The notes under the pieces were generated by a model, which saw only the letters and a program-made list of their open reading frames with translations, was not told where the DNA came from and made no database searches. Position numbers and translations under genes: made by a program. 64,000 nucleotides of DNA, from positions 4,030,001 through 4,094,000 of the forward strand of contig OW818698.1 of assembly GCA_942493375.1 (NCBI GenBank), read 5' to 3'. Source of the DNA: G942493375 sp942493375. Its GTDB lineage: Bacteria > Armatimonadota > UBA5829. Positions 35,106 through 43,732 of the stretch are shown here, piece by piece; the stretch's first letter is position 1, and each line of letters begins with the position of its first letter.

Positions 35106-38030
35106 TCACTTTCCTATCTTCCAAACAAAAACGCGATCAAATACAAGTGATGCATTACCGGCCCATAGCATTCGGGTCTCATAAGCTCCTCCAGGATGGT
35201 TGAAGACCAATGCAACCGACTTATACTCACCCAAGGGTAGCTCGCTTGCCTTTATCGTCCTGGTTGATGTACTGATGGATGCTGCTACGCAGGTATCGAG
35301 TATTGCAATATCTCCTGGACCTTCACTGGTACGTTTTATTCGAAATAGTGCCAGATACCTTCCTGCATCGAGCGAAGCGTAAGGACCATAGACTATGTGC
35401 CCGGGTTTGTTGACTCCTTTATTGGCTACCCAGGTAATTGATCCATCGGAATTTACAAACCGGTCACCTGTGATATGAGCAAGTGAGTCAGAGTTGAAAT
35501 TGCTGATAAAACGCAGATCAGCGTTCTTTGGGATATTGCCGATGATTTCTTGCTTGGATATACGTCTGATATCCGTGACAGATTCTCTCAGGCCGAAAGG
35601 TCCACGAGCATCTATTGCTACTTTATCCGCACTCACTTTTCCTGATATTGCGACTTCCACTTCCTTACCGGATACCAAGGTTGCAGTAGCTGGTTTAATA
35701 GAAGCGCTGGTTAGTCCTTTTACGTTGAACTTGACCTTCATCGGTTTGGATGTCACGTTCTGGATCGTGTAGCGTGTGTCGAACTTGTATCCCTCAATAA
35801 TCGCCGAAGATGGTGAAAGATGAGTTACAACCTGGTTCTCGGATATCCATTTTGAATACATTGTTGTAAGTTGATCCGGGCTGACTATTACATATTGAGA
35901 TCCCAGTCTGTTCAAAACCTCATTCAATCCTGCAAGGTCCCAGAACCAGTTGCAGATGAATACATGCATAAATGCCGGACGGGTTTTCTGTGGTGCCATC
36001 CGTTTTATCTGGTCAACCATATCTGAAATCTGCTTTTCAGCATTGCCATTTGGGTCCCATGAGCAGATTGCATGGAAGACGGGGATATTCCGAGCTGTCA
36101 CATGGGTTGCATCCTCATAATTGAACACCGCTCTACCATAGTCCGCGAATATTGATTTCAAGGATGGAATTCCGTTTGAGTACCTTTTGAGATCAGTTTT
36201 TCCAGAACCGGACGGACATACAATACTCAGATTCATCCGTTTCATGTATTGATCAGTCAGGCTCAGAAAATCATCAAAGCTGCGTTTACGGCCTGCAGTA
36301 TTGAACCGTTTGCCATATACATTCGGATAGGTATATCCAACTCCGGAAACGGCGGCAAGGAACGAGTCGTTTGGTGATGCAGTAGTGTAATAGAAATCCA
36401 TAACATCCGGGATCAGTATGCAGGAAGATGGAGATATGGTCCATCCGATAGGGAATTTTCCGCGTTCCGGCTGATGCCATAGCTGAGGCCAGTTAGTTGC
36501 GGTCAAAACAGGAATATTATCACCATCAGACATAGTGTAGGCGATATATACCTTGCTACTATCAAGTTTAGGAGCGGGATCTTTCTTTTGCTTAAACAAC
36601 TGTACCTCATAACCGGAGTGAACGCTCAAGTTAGAAACATCCACAGAGCCAACCAGGAATTTACCATACTCTGCCATCAAGCCTACACCCGGAAGCTCAC
36701 CCATTCCGATGTTTTCACCAGCCCAGGGATAACCCATTATCGGACTGTTCACCGGCAACGCAGCCAGCAGTTCCTCTCCAAATTTTAGTTCCTCAGCTGG
36801 ATTGGCATAAGGTTCTGCACCATCGATTCTACCTGGCAGCCAGAATATGAATATCTTATGCTGTACAAGATAGTCTCTCGAGTACGTGGTCTCCGGCCAT
36901 AGACATGCTGCGGTATTGTGATTCATTTGGCTCCAGAGATTCGCAAAAGCCCACCTGTAGGCATCAACATTTTGTGTCCATCGCCCTCTGAGGTCAGCCA
37001 CAACTGGCAGATTGAGCTGCTTAGCCAGCCTGGGACTGACCACCACCGCATTCTCTATACCTGCCATCATAGTAGCAATATTCTTGCTGGAAGGCAGGTT
37101 AGGGTCAGTTATGATGACTCCTTTGATCTTATGTGCAAAGCGAGTAAGTAGATCCTGAGGAGTGACTGTTTCAGTCTCTGTCACCCAGTTCCGTTTCTTG
37201 TTCCATTCCAGCCATAACGAGTCAGACTGCATATCCAAGCAGTATATGCTCGGAGTTTCTCTGTTCACGATGCCTTGCAGGGTGGTTATCAGCAGAGTCC
37301 AATCCGGAGAGACCTTTGTCAGGTCACACACAAGCAGCTTGGAAGCTGGTTTGGAGGATTTCGGGAAGATGTCTTTATAGGGACGTGATCCGATGTTATA
37401 AGGGATGTTCTTGACCGTTCCCGGAGAGACCGGTTGAGGTACCATAGGGATGAGGGAAGCCGGGAAGTTGCTGCCTTCAAAGCGGAATATCGTTACCTTA
37501 TCAATTCTCAGTGAGGTTGAACCAGACCACGACAACCTGCACTCCAGATCTTTACTGGAAAAATGGAACGCAACCGGTATCTGGACATACTTCCCGACCG
37601 CGAGATCGGACGCAGCAATATTGCGCGACCCCAGCCTGGATACGCCCTTTCCAGCCAGAACTTCAACAGTGCCAACCACGTCATCATTTGGTTCTTCAAG
37701 CATTTTGATCCGAAAGAAAGCAATATAATCGCCTGGTTCTACTTGATCATAGGGTCCATAGATCATAAACCCCGAACCGCCGTCCTTATCTACAATAGCA
37801 TCCCAGGCTTTGCCATCCAATGCATCCGAATCAGCAGCAGCACTCCCGACAAGGTGAAAGAATTGATCTATCCCCCAGGTCCTCGACTCTGTATATTGGC
37901 CTTTCGGGAGAACTTGAGCAGAACGAACTTCTGAGAGTATCGACTGTGGTATACCATCTACACCAGATTGCGCATACACATTAACTCCAACAAGAAGTAA
38001 CAGACACCCCAACAAGCATATCTTCCACAT
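35106..38030 (-). CDS. Secreted GxGYxYP-family putative glycoside hydrolase
   Basis: 974 residues from the ATG at 38030, where a signal peptide (MWKICLLGCLLLLVGVNVYA) starts and GGAGG lies 10 bases upstream; the 43 codons further upstream lack any leader. The family-naming motif GxGYxYP is present as SGVGYTYPNVYG, in a barrel-like region that includes YIAYTMSDGDNIP, WTISPSSCILIPDVMDFYY and VFICNWFWDLAGL. Two similar ~110-residue beta domains flank it: an N-terminal one (GFMIYGPYDQVEPGDYIAFF) and a C-terminal one (HIVYGPYASLDAGRYLALF). This is an internal duplication that probably forms carbohydrate-binding modules. The reaction of this family is not established to my knowledge. Single gene. 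Confidence 0.82.
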   Translation of the reverse strand: MWKICLLGCLLLLVGVNVYAQSGVDGIPQSILSEVRSAQVLPKGQYTESRTWGIDQFFHLVGSAAADSDALDGKAWDAIVDKDGGSGFMIYGPYDQVEPGDYIAFFRIKMLEEPNDDVVGTVEVLAGKGVSRLGSRNIAASDLAVGKYVQIPVAFHFSSKDLECRLSWSGSTSLRIDKVTIFRFEGSNFPASLIPMVPQPVSPGTVKNIPYNIGSRPYKDIFPKSSKPASKLLVCDLTKVSPDWTLLITTLQGIVNRETPSIYCLDMQSDSLWLEWNKKRNWVTETETVTPQDLLTRFAHKIKGVIITDPNLPSSKNIATMMAGIENAVVVSPRLAKQLNLPVVADLRGRWTQNVDAYRWAFANLWSQMNHNTAACLWPETTYSRDYLVQHKIFIFWLPGRIDGAEPYANPAEELKFGEELLAALPVNSPIMGYPWAGENIGMGELPGVGLMAEYGKFLVGSVDVSNLSVHSGYEVQLFKQKKDPAPKLDSSKVYIAYTMSDGDNIPVLTATNWPQLWHQPERGKFPIGWTISPSSCILIPDVMDFYYTTASPNDSFLAAVSGVGYTYPNVYGKRFNTAGRKRSFDDFLSLTDQYMKRMNLSIVCPSGSGKTDLKRYSNGIPSLKSIFADYGRAVFNYEDATHVTARNIPVFHAICSWDPNGNAEKQISDMVDQIKRMAPQKTRPAFMHVFICNWFWDLAGLNEVLNRLGSQYVIVSPDQLTTMYSKWISENQVVTHLSPSSAIIEGYKFDTRYTIQNVTSKPMKVKFNVKGLTSASIKPATATLVSGKEVEVAISGKVSADKVAIDARGPFGLRESVTDIRRISKQEIIGNIPKNADLRFISNFNSDSLAHITGDRFVNSDGSITWVANKGVNKPGHIVYGPYASLDAGRYLALFRIKRTSEGPGDIAILDTCVAASISTSTRTIKASELPLGEYKSVALVFNHPGGAYETRMLWAGNASLVFDRVFVWKIGK

Positions 38031-38197
38031 AATAACTAAGCCTCCAGATGCTGATCCATACCAGTATACGCTATGATCATGAAAATAGATGGATTTGATT
38101 ACAGGAATACCCATTGGAGTGTGCATATGAATCCCGAAGCTTGGTCTTTCAGGAACCACCGAATACTACAAAAATCAGGCTATGATAGAGCTGTCAG

Positions 38198-39430
38198 CTA
38201 ATATTTCTGATTCAACAACAAGTAGTCAAAGTTCTCTTTCTCACGGATCACTTTGGCGTTTCCGTCTTCAGTGATCAATACTTCTGCCGGACGCAGACGG
38301 GAATTGTAGTTGGAAGACATTACAAATCCATAGGCGCCGGAATCCAGCACAGCAAGGGTGTTGTCCAACTCTATTTTAGGCAGAAACCTTTCTTCGCAGA
38401 CTAAATCACCACTTTCGCAGATATTACCACAGACAGTAACTGGCTCAGTTTCGCTGGATTCTACATTGTCGCATACCAACACCTCGTGATAAGCGCCATA
38501 TAGCATCGGACGGATGAGCAGATTAAATCCCAGGTCAGTACCTACATATTTAGTGTCAAAACTGTCCTTTATCGAATGGACTGTGGTAAGAATCGTCCCA
38601 CATTCGGCAACAGGATATCGGCCTGGTTCGATTATGTATGTAATATTGTGCTTACCGCTTTTCTGCTCCCATTTTTCGAGAATAGACTTAAAATCTTCGG
38701 CAAACTGAGCCATTGGGAATCTACTTTCACTTGCTTTTTTGTAGGGAACTCCCAATCCACCGCCAAAATCGATATACCGCAGATGTTCAAATTGCTCAGC
38801 AATACCAAGCAGCGTTTCTATTGCTGTAGTATAGTTTTGTGGGTTCAGGAACAGTGAACCAATATGCATATTGAGGCCAATGATCTTGATATCATATCTA
38901 GCCGCGATTTCTTTGATCCGATCCAAATCAGCAACAGGAGTGCCAAACTTAGCTTTTCCAGCCGTTACTACTGTTTTATGGTGTCCATCACCGATTCCTG
39001 GGTTGATTCTTACTATAGCTTCTCCACCGGGATTAATCTGCCCGTAGTATTCCAATTGTGTCAGTGAATCCAGGCTTATTAATACTCCACAGTCGATAGC
39101 ATACCGCATTTCATCCTTCGAGACATTATTGGGTATGTAGAGGATATTTTCAGGTCTGTAGCCTGCTGCCATAGTGATGAATATCTCACCCGCCGACATA
39201 GCATCAACTGACAGCCCTTCTTCCCTTATGATTTTCAATATTGCTAGATTGCTGTTAGCCTTGCATGAATAATTGACTCTGAAATTGTCCCAGGGTAGCA
39301 GGCTACGAAGCTCACGGCATCTCTCCCTGAGTACTTTCTCTTCATATACAAACAGCGGTGAACCGAATTCCTTTACCAAATCCCCAGCATAATGATTGCC
39401 GAAATAGAGTTTGTTATTATTAATATCCAT
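38198..39430 (-). CDS. lysA: Diaminopimelate decarboxylase
   Basis: 410 residues from the ATG at 39430, with AAAGGA 6 bases upstream; the frame extends 15 codons further without support. It is a PLP-dependent fold-type III enzyme that converts meso-diaminopimelate to L-lysine. Visible motifs are the PLP lysine in VNYSCKANSN, the phosphate-binding YIDFGGGLGVPY, EPGRYPVAECG, the substrate/PLP CGNICESGD (active-site Cys) and the C-terminal SGAYGFVMSSNYNSR. Length fits the family. The aminotransferase DapL lies 1 kb upstream on the same strand, so this is a lysine/peptidoglycan-precursor neighbourhood, though two unrelated ORFs intervene. Confidence 0.95.
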   Translation of the reverse strand: MDINNNKLYFGNHYAGDLVKEFGSPLFVYEEKVLRERCRELRSLLPWDNFRVNYSCKANSNLAILKIIREEGLSVDAMSAGEIFITMAAGYRPENILYIPNNVSKDEMRYAIDCGVLISLDSLTQLEYYGQINPGGEAIVRINPGIGDGHHKTVVTAGKAKFGTPVADLDRIKEIAARYDIKIIGLNMHIGSLFLNPQNYTTAIETLLGIAEQFEHLRYIDFGGGLGVPYKKASESRFPMAQFAEDFKSILEKWEQKSGKHNITYIIEPGRYPVAECGTILTTVHSIKDSFDTKYVGTDLGFNLLIRPMLYGAYHEVLVCDNVESSETEPVTVCGNICESGDLVCEERFLPKIELDNTLAVLDSGAYGFVMSSNYNSRLRPAEVLITEDGNAKVIREKENFDYLLLNQKY

Positions 39431-39571
39431 GTGGATTCCTTTGAATAGTGAGAATGAGTCTAGTAACTGTAACATGGCGGAGTAATTGGCTGCAAGTAAG
39501 TGGAGATTGTTTTAAGCAATAGTAATCTGCAGTTTTGTATGGGTAATGAACCGACATAGAAGAGTGATTCC

Positions 39572-40099
39572 TTATATACCCTTCCATTTTATGGCTAATG
39601 CTGTTATCTTGCGTACTATATCTGACTTGCCATCGATGTAGGACTGTCGATCATTGTTATGTAATTCGCATAAGTGGATTTTGTGCTTGGATAGTTTGTC
39701 TACCCATTCTGGATGCTTGCGCATAAAATTGCGAAAGCACAGATGGTCACGCAGTGCGATAGCCCCAATAATGCAGACATACAGGTGATGAGGGGGAAGT
39801 GACTGTGTAATCTGCGGATCTTCGAGCTTGAAAGCCTCGCGATCCGAGATCCCCTTGTCTCCCAGATGGATATATCCGATTTCTTCCAGTCGCTCCTTTA
39901 CCAGCAGGAACAATGGTCTTTCTATGATGATGTCGATATCAATAATGGGCTTAGCGATCATTCCGAGAACAGCGGTACTGCCAATGTGTTCAATATTATG
40001 AGTAATACCAGTTAACGCTGGAGTAAGGAATAACTTCATCTCTTCGAAACAGTATGGCCATTCGGAGTTATAAGGTTGAACCAGGGTTGCTTTGGTCAT
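39572..40099 (-). CDS. GrpB/UPF0157 family protein
   Basis: 175 residues from the ATG at 40099, with GAGAG about 6 bases upstream; a TTG two codons earlier is possible. It shows the UPF0157 (GrpB) pattern: LVQPYNSEWPYCFEEMK, then IEHIGSTAVLGMIAKPIIDI, then PHHLYVC and LRDHLCFRNFMRKHP. The fold belongs to the nucleotidyltransferase superfamily, and the GST..P.I..D.D part resembles its active site. The biological role is unknown. It sits between lysA and the COG2865-type remnant, all on the minus strand. Confidence 0.88.
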   Translation of the reverse strand: MTKATLVQPYNSEWPYCFEEMKLFLTPALTGITHNIEHIGSTAVLGMIAKPIIDIDIIIERPLFLLVKERLEEIGYIHLGDKGISDREAFKLEDPQITQSLPPHHLYVCIIGAIALRDHLCFRNFMRKHPEWVDKLSKHKIHLCELHNNDRQSYIDGKSDIVRKITALAIKWKGI

Positions 40100-40144
40100 G
40101 ATCAACTCTCAATGATAAGATATGATATGTGGGAATGCATAAGA

Positions 40145-40414
40145 TTAGTGCTTGCTAGCACTTTGCCCGATATCTGTCAGTCGGTATTTTTGTCTACTGC
40201 TTGTTGGTTTATCTGGGACTGTCATTTCGATGGTGAAGAATGTTAATGTTACCCCATAACCTTCTTCAGAATGCCAAACTGGTCTAGGGAGTCCATACTC
40301 CTCACAAGCCTTCTGGATCATAACACTGCCGCGTCCTAATTTCTCCATCAATCCCCGTAGATAAAGCACATGAGCTATATCTGGATTTCGCAATACCGAT
40401 ATATGGTTGGACAC
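40145..40414 (-). pseudogene. 3' fragment of a COG2865-type (RecG-like/AlbA_2) transcriptional regulator
   Basis: 89 residues resembling only the C terminus of the AlbA_2/HATPase_c_4 proteins: LRNPDIAHVLYLRGLMEKLGRG, then ACEEYGLPRPVW, then GVTLTFF. These proteins normally run to about 400-500 residues. The only start, a GTG, lies inside a hairpin, and the region upstream runs straight into the dapL stop. It is therefore most likely a decayed stub rather than a working gene. Confidence 0.6.
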
Positions 40415-40437
40415 CGAACCGGAGTTCGGTATCCAAC
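40406..40437 (-). terminator. Hairpin after dapL
   Basis: A 14-bp stem with one mismatch (GTTGGA.ACCGAAC with GTTCGGT.TCCAAC) and a CGGA loop, beginning 8 bp after the dapL stop. No T-tract follows on the minus strand, so termination strength is uncertain. It overlaps the putative start of the 89-codon remnant. Confidence 0.6.
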
Positions 40438-40444
40438 AAATATT

Positions 40445-41680
40445 TTACAAGCTTAACTTAGTTTTAATCCGATGAACTGCTTCTTCGGTGTTTTCCCGGT
40501 TGCCGAAGGCGGTCATTCTTATGTAGCCTGCGCCGGATGGGCCGAAGCCTACTCCGGGGGTTACTACTACGTTGACTTCTTTGAGCAATCTATCGAAAAA
40601 GCCCCATGAGTCAGTTCCTTTTGGAGTTTTAAGCCAGATATAGGGGGCGTTAATTCCGCCGAAAACTTCAAATCCAATCTCTACCAGGCCTTCGCGGATG
40701 ATCTTTGCATTGGCCATATAGTAGTTTATGATCTCTCTGGTCTTCTCAAGGCCTGCCGGAGAATAGACTGCTTCGGCTCCTCTTTGGACAATGTATGGAG
40801 TTCCGTTGAACTTGGTAGTCTGGCGTCGGTTCCAGAGTTTGTTAAGCGGGTAGGATTCTCCACTCTCAGTCTTTGCCAGGGCAGTCTTCGGAATTACAGT
40901 GTAAGCACACCGGGTTCCGGTGAATCCGGCCATTTTCGAGAATGAACGGAACTCAATGGCGCAGTCACGGGCGCCCTCTATCTCATAGATGCTGTGAGGG
41001 ATATCAGACTCTGTGATATATGCTTCGTAAGCTGAGTCAAACAGGATTATTGCGTCATTTGCCTTAGCATAATCTACCCACTTTTTAAGCTCAGCCTTCG
41101 ACAGAGTAGTGCCGGTCGGGTTGTTTGGCAGGCAGAGATAGATCATGTCCACCTTGCTGGTCGGAAGAGCCGGGATGAAGTTGTTCTCAGCATTACATGG
41201 AAGATAGACTATTCCGTCAAACCGTCCATTGTCCCCAAGCTTTCCTGTCCTGCCAGCCATAACGTTCGTATCAAGGTAGACTGGGTAAACGGGATCGGTC
41301 AGTGCGACGATGCTGTCTCTGCTGAAGATCTCCTGTATATTGGCGACATCGCATTTTGATCCATCGCTGATAAAGACTTCATCTTCCTCAATTGTGACTC
41401 CGCGGGTCAGATAGTCATTTTCAATCACTTTCTGGATCAGGAAACTATATCCCTGTTCCGGTCCATAACCTCTAAAAGTCTCAGCCTGTCCCATTTCATC
41501 GATAGCTTTATGCATCGCCTCAAGGACCGGTGAAACCAGCGGCTTGGTAACATCCCCTATTCCCAGGCGGATGATATTTGCTTCCGGATTATCATTCTTA
41601 AAGCTGTTGACCCTCTTAGCTATCTCCGCAAACAGATAACTGCCCGGCAGCTTCAAATAGTCTTCGTTAATATGTGCCAT
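40445..41680 (-). CDS. dapL: LL-diaminopimelate aminotransferase
   Basis: 411 residues, the family length, with GAGGT about 10 bases upstream of the ATG. It converts tetrahydrodipicolinate plus glutamate directly to LL-diaminopimelate, bypassing the acylated intermediates. It is a PLP fold-type I enzyme: IIRLGIGDVTKPL, FRGYGPEQGY, SDGSKCD, LPNNPTGTTLSK, FDSAYEAYI, and the PLP lysine in RSFSKMAGFTGTRCAY. DapL is typical of chlamydiae and other PVC members, clostridia, cyanobacteria, some anaerobes and plants, which is a useful taxonomic hint. lysA downstream completes the last part of the pathway after epimerisation. Confidence 0.96.
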   Translation of the reverse strand: MAHINEDYLKLPGSYLFAEIAKRVNSFKNDNPEANIIRLGIGDVTKPLVSPVLEAMHKAIDEMGQAETFRGYGPEQGYSFLIQKVIENDYLTRGVTIEEDEVFISDGSKCDVANIQEIFSRDSIVALTDPVYPVYLDTNVMAGRTGKLGDNGRFDGIVYLPCNAENNFIPALPTSKVDMIYLCLPNNPTGTTLSKAELKKWVDYAKANDAIILFDSAYEAYITESDIPHSIYEIEGARDCAIEFRSFSKMAGFTGTRCAYTVIPKTALAKTESGESYPLNKLWNRRQTTKFNGTPYIVQRGAEAVYSPAGLEKTREIINYYMANAKIIREGLVEIGFEVFGGINAPYIWLKTPKGTDSWGFFDRLLKEVNVVVTPGVGFGPSGAGYIRMTAFGNRENTEEAVHRIKTKLSL

Positions 41681-41705
41681 AATTCTTTACCTCTTTCTTA
41701 TTTCA

Positions 41706-41711
41706 ATTATA
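41706..41711 (-). promoter_or_regulatory. Possible dapL -10 element
   Basis: A perfect TATAAT on the minus strand 26 bp upstream of the dapL ATG. The -35 position 17 bp away is a poor match, so the promoter may be activator-dependent or weak. Confidence 0.4.
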
Positions 41712-41924
41712 CTATGTGCACTGTAATTCCAGATAAAGGAACGCAGATATACGATCAAAACATAAGCCTGCAATCTAATAATGGTAGAAAGTATTAAGCA
41801 TTTCCAAGAAGCTTTAGTAGGCGATATTATAACCCAATTGAGGGATATGTGGGAAACATTGCAGACTGATATACTGATTCGATATCTCTGAAGCTGTTCA
41901 GCAGTCACGCAAGCATTGTCCTTT

Positions 41925-41992
41925 CCTGAAGTCTAAAGTCTAAAGCCTATCCCTTCCCTTCTTCATAATTCATAACTCATCATTCATAATTT
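41925..41992. repeat. Simple direct-repeat tract in the dapL-arsR gap
   Basis: This 384-bp gap (41681-42064) holds no gene. It contains CCTGAAGTCTAAAGTCTAAAGCCTAT (41925-41950, written here as a tract of 7-mer repeats) and a CATAATTCATAA...TTCATAATT run. The first part recurs with 5 changes in 26 at 57914-57939, so it belongs to a dispersed family. Confidence 0.5.
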
Positions 41993-42003
41993 CCCTTCAA
42001 GTG

Positions 42004-42048
42004 TTGACAACACCCAAAATACCGAGTATATTTAGATAGTTAGCTAAA
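42004..42048 (+). promoter_or_regulatory. sdpR-type promoter and operator
   Basis: TTGACA (42004-42009), 17 bp, TATATT (42027-42032). The -10 box runs into TTTAG...CTAAA (42031-42048), which contains the perfect palindrome TTAGCTAA (42040-42047). Such AT-rich TTAG/CTAA palindromes are what ArsR/SdpR autorepressors bind, so autoregulation is likely (inference). Confidence 0.7.
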
Positions 42049-42064
42049 TAACAAAGGAGAAGCT

Positions 42065-42349
42065 TTGAACAGCGTATACAGGGCACTTTCAGATCCCACC
42101 AGGCGGAAGATTTTGCAGATGCTGCGTGAGAAGGATATGACTGCCGGGGAGATTGCAGAGCATTTTGATCTCACTAAACCAACCTTGTCGCGTCACTTTG
42201 CGGTATTGAGAGAAGCTGATCTGATTCAGGGTGTGAAACTGAAGACAACTATTACCTATGTGCTGAATGTATCCGTGTTGGAGGAGGCCTTGCTGGCTCT
42301 CATGGATACATTCAATATTGTAAGGAGAGATGATGACGATGGAGAATGA
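42065..42349 (+). CDS. ArsR/SdpR family autorepressor
   Basis: 94 residues from a TTG codon with AAAGGAG 5 bases upstream. It is a winged helix-turn-helix of the ArsR type: YRALSDPTRRKILQMLREKD, then MTAGEIAEHFDLTKPTLSRH (recognition helix), then LREADLIQG. There are no metal-binding cysteines, which fits the SdpR subgroup that represses its own operon together with an SdpI-like membrane protein. The next gene is exactly such a protein and overlaps by 20 bases, so the pair is translationally coupled. In Bacillus the membrane protein sequesters the repressor; that mechanism here is inference. Confidence 0.9.
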   Translation: MNSVYRALSDPTRRKILQMLREKDMTAGEIAEHFDLTKPTLSRHFAVLREADLIQGVKLKTTITYVLNVSVLEEALLALMDTFNIVRRDDDDGE

Positions 42350-43464
42350 AGCAGAAATTAATATGAAACCGATGGTCTTTTGGGGTGTGGGAATATTCCT
42401 GCTGACAGTTCTGATGTCGCTTTATGCATGGTTCACTCTACCTGCCGGCGCGCAGATTGCCACTCACTGGGGACTGGAAGGCAGACCGGACGGATGGTCA
42501 GATAAGACCTCCGGTCTGGCTATTATCCCGATTATGGAACTGGTGGTGATCGGTGTATATCTGTTTGCACTGAAATTCCATGCCCAGACGCCAGAATATT
42601 GTACGTTCACTTGGGGCTATCAGGATCGTGGTTTTGCTGTCCCTTGTAGTGACATTCTTAGCGCAGTTACTGATTATACTGACTGCACTTGGAATTAAAG
42701 TCGATGTAAGTGCAGCGAGTCAAATACTTGTAGGGGCAATGTTTATTGTTGTTGGCAACTACCTGGGCAAGATCCGCAGCAATTTCCTGACAGGTATCAG
42801 AACTCCGTGGACTCTCTCCAGTGAGCTTTCCTGGGAGAAGACCAATCGACTAGCAGGTAAACTATTTGTTACAGCCGGTATCGTTCTGATCCTTGGAAAA
42901 TGGATGAATGATATGATGATGTGGGTTGGATTGATGGCAACTGAGCTGATCATCATTATGATCATATGCTACGTCTTTTCCTATAAAATCTGGCAACTCG
43001 ATCCCAGCAAACATGCAGAATTATACACGGATCAAGAAGACTCCGATTCGCTTTTGAAGACGCAGATGCGTGAGGGGATGATTACCAAGACCACCATCAT
43101 GTTATTAATCGTTGCTTTTGTCATTTTCTTTACAGCAGGAGTTGCTAACAGACCAGCCCCTGAACTGGAAAAGGCCGGTGTCAGTTTTGTGCAAAATGTA
43201 ACTCAAGGCAAATATGCAGAAGCTGAACAGCTATTTGATGACACAATGAAAAAAACACTACCTCCGGAAAAACTGAAAGAAACATGGGCTGCTGTTGAAA
43301 CTGACAAAGGAAAGTTTATAAAACAAACCGACGTGCGCAGTTCAAGCATGTGGCCATATAGAATGGTCTACGTTGGTTGCCAGTTCGAACACGCCCGAAT
43401 GCTGGTGAAAGTGGTCTTCGACAAATCCGGCAAAATCACAGGTTTATGGATATCACCGGGCTAG
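42330..43464 (+). pseudogene. SdpI-like membrane protein fused to a DUF3887-like domain, frameshifted
   Basis: Two frames must be joined: 42330 to about 42585, then about 42580 to 43464. Frame one gives a DUF1648-like start (GAQIATHWGLEGRPDGW) up to LFALKFH. Frame two resumes at PRRQNIVRSLGA and continues through the SdpI core (VGNYLGKIRSNFLTGIRTPW, then LSSELSWEKTNRLAGKLF). Removing one base in the TTCC at 42576-42579 restores about 377 residues. After the membrane helices a soluble tail (FVQNVTQGKYAEAEQLFDD, LPPEKLKETW) resembles DUF3887, an unusual fusion. AAGGAG precedes the ATG cluster at 42330-42339. It may be a true mutation or a sequence error. Confidence 0.8.
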
Positions 43465-43470
43465 CCTGCA

Positions 43471-43546
43471 ACCCATGCTAAAATTGTGGTGCGGGCTTCT
43501 AGCCTGCTACCCATGTCAGAATTGTGGTGCGGGCTTCTAGCCTGCC
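43471..43546 (+). repeat. Two tandem 38-bp repeat units
   Basis: Units 43471-43508 and 43509-43546 differ at 4 of 38 positions and share the core attgtggtgcgggcttctag. A partial third unit (ctagcctgca) precedes them, and a reverse-oriented copy lies at 35001-35030. The rest of the gap to 43732 shows nothing recognisable. Confidence 0.75.
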
Positions 43547-43732
43547 GCTTGCTCGGGTGCAGTTTGCAATTACACCCGAAACAGAACGGGATTAAACAGA
43601 ATCGTCAGAAATGTTGCCTCCTTGATAGATGCAAATAATCACACACTTTTAGCAACATAATAGCCTTGTATAGCATCCATATTGCAGGTAACATGAATTG
43701 AACAATTTAGAATTTCCTGAAGGAGATAATAT

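Noticed and set aside
38031..38159. 43-codon N-terminal extension of the GxGYxYP gene
   Set aside because: The signal peptide starts at 38030 with GGAGG upstream; the extension is not leader-like.
41687..41908. 73-codon ORF upstream of dapL
   Set aside because: Covers the dapL promoter region; low-complexity residues and no ribosome site.
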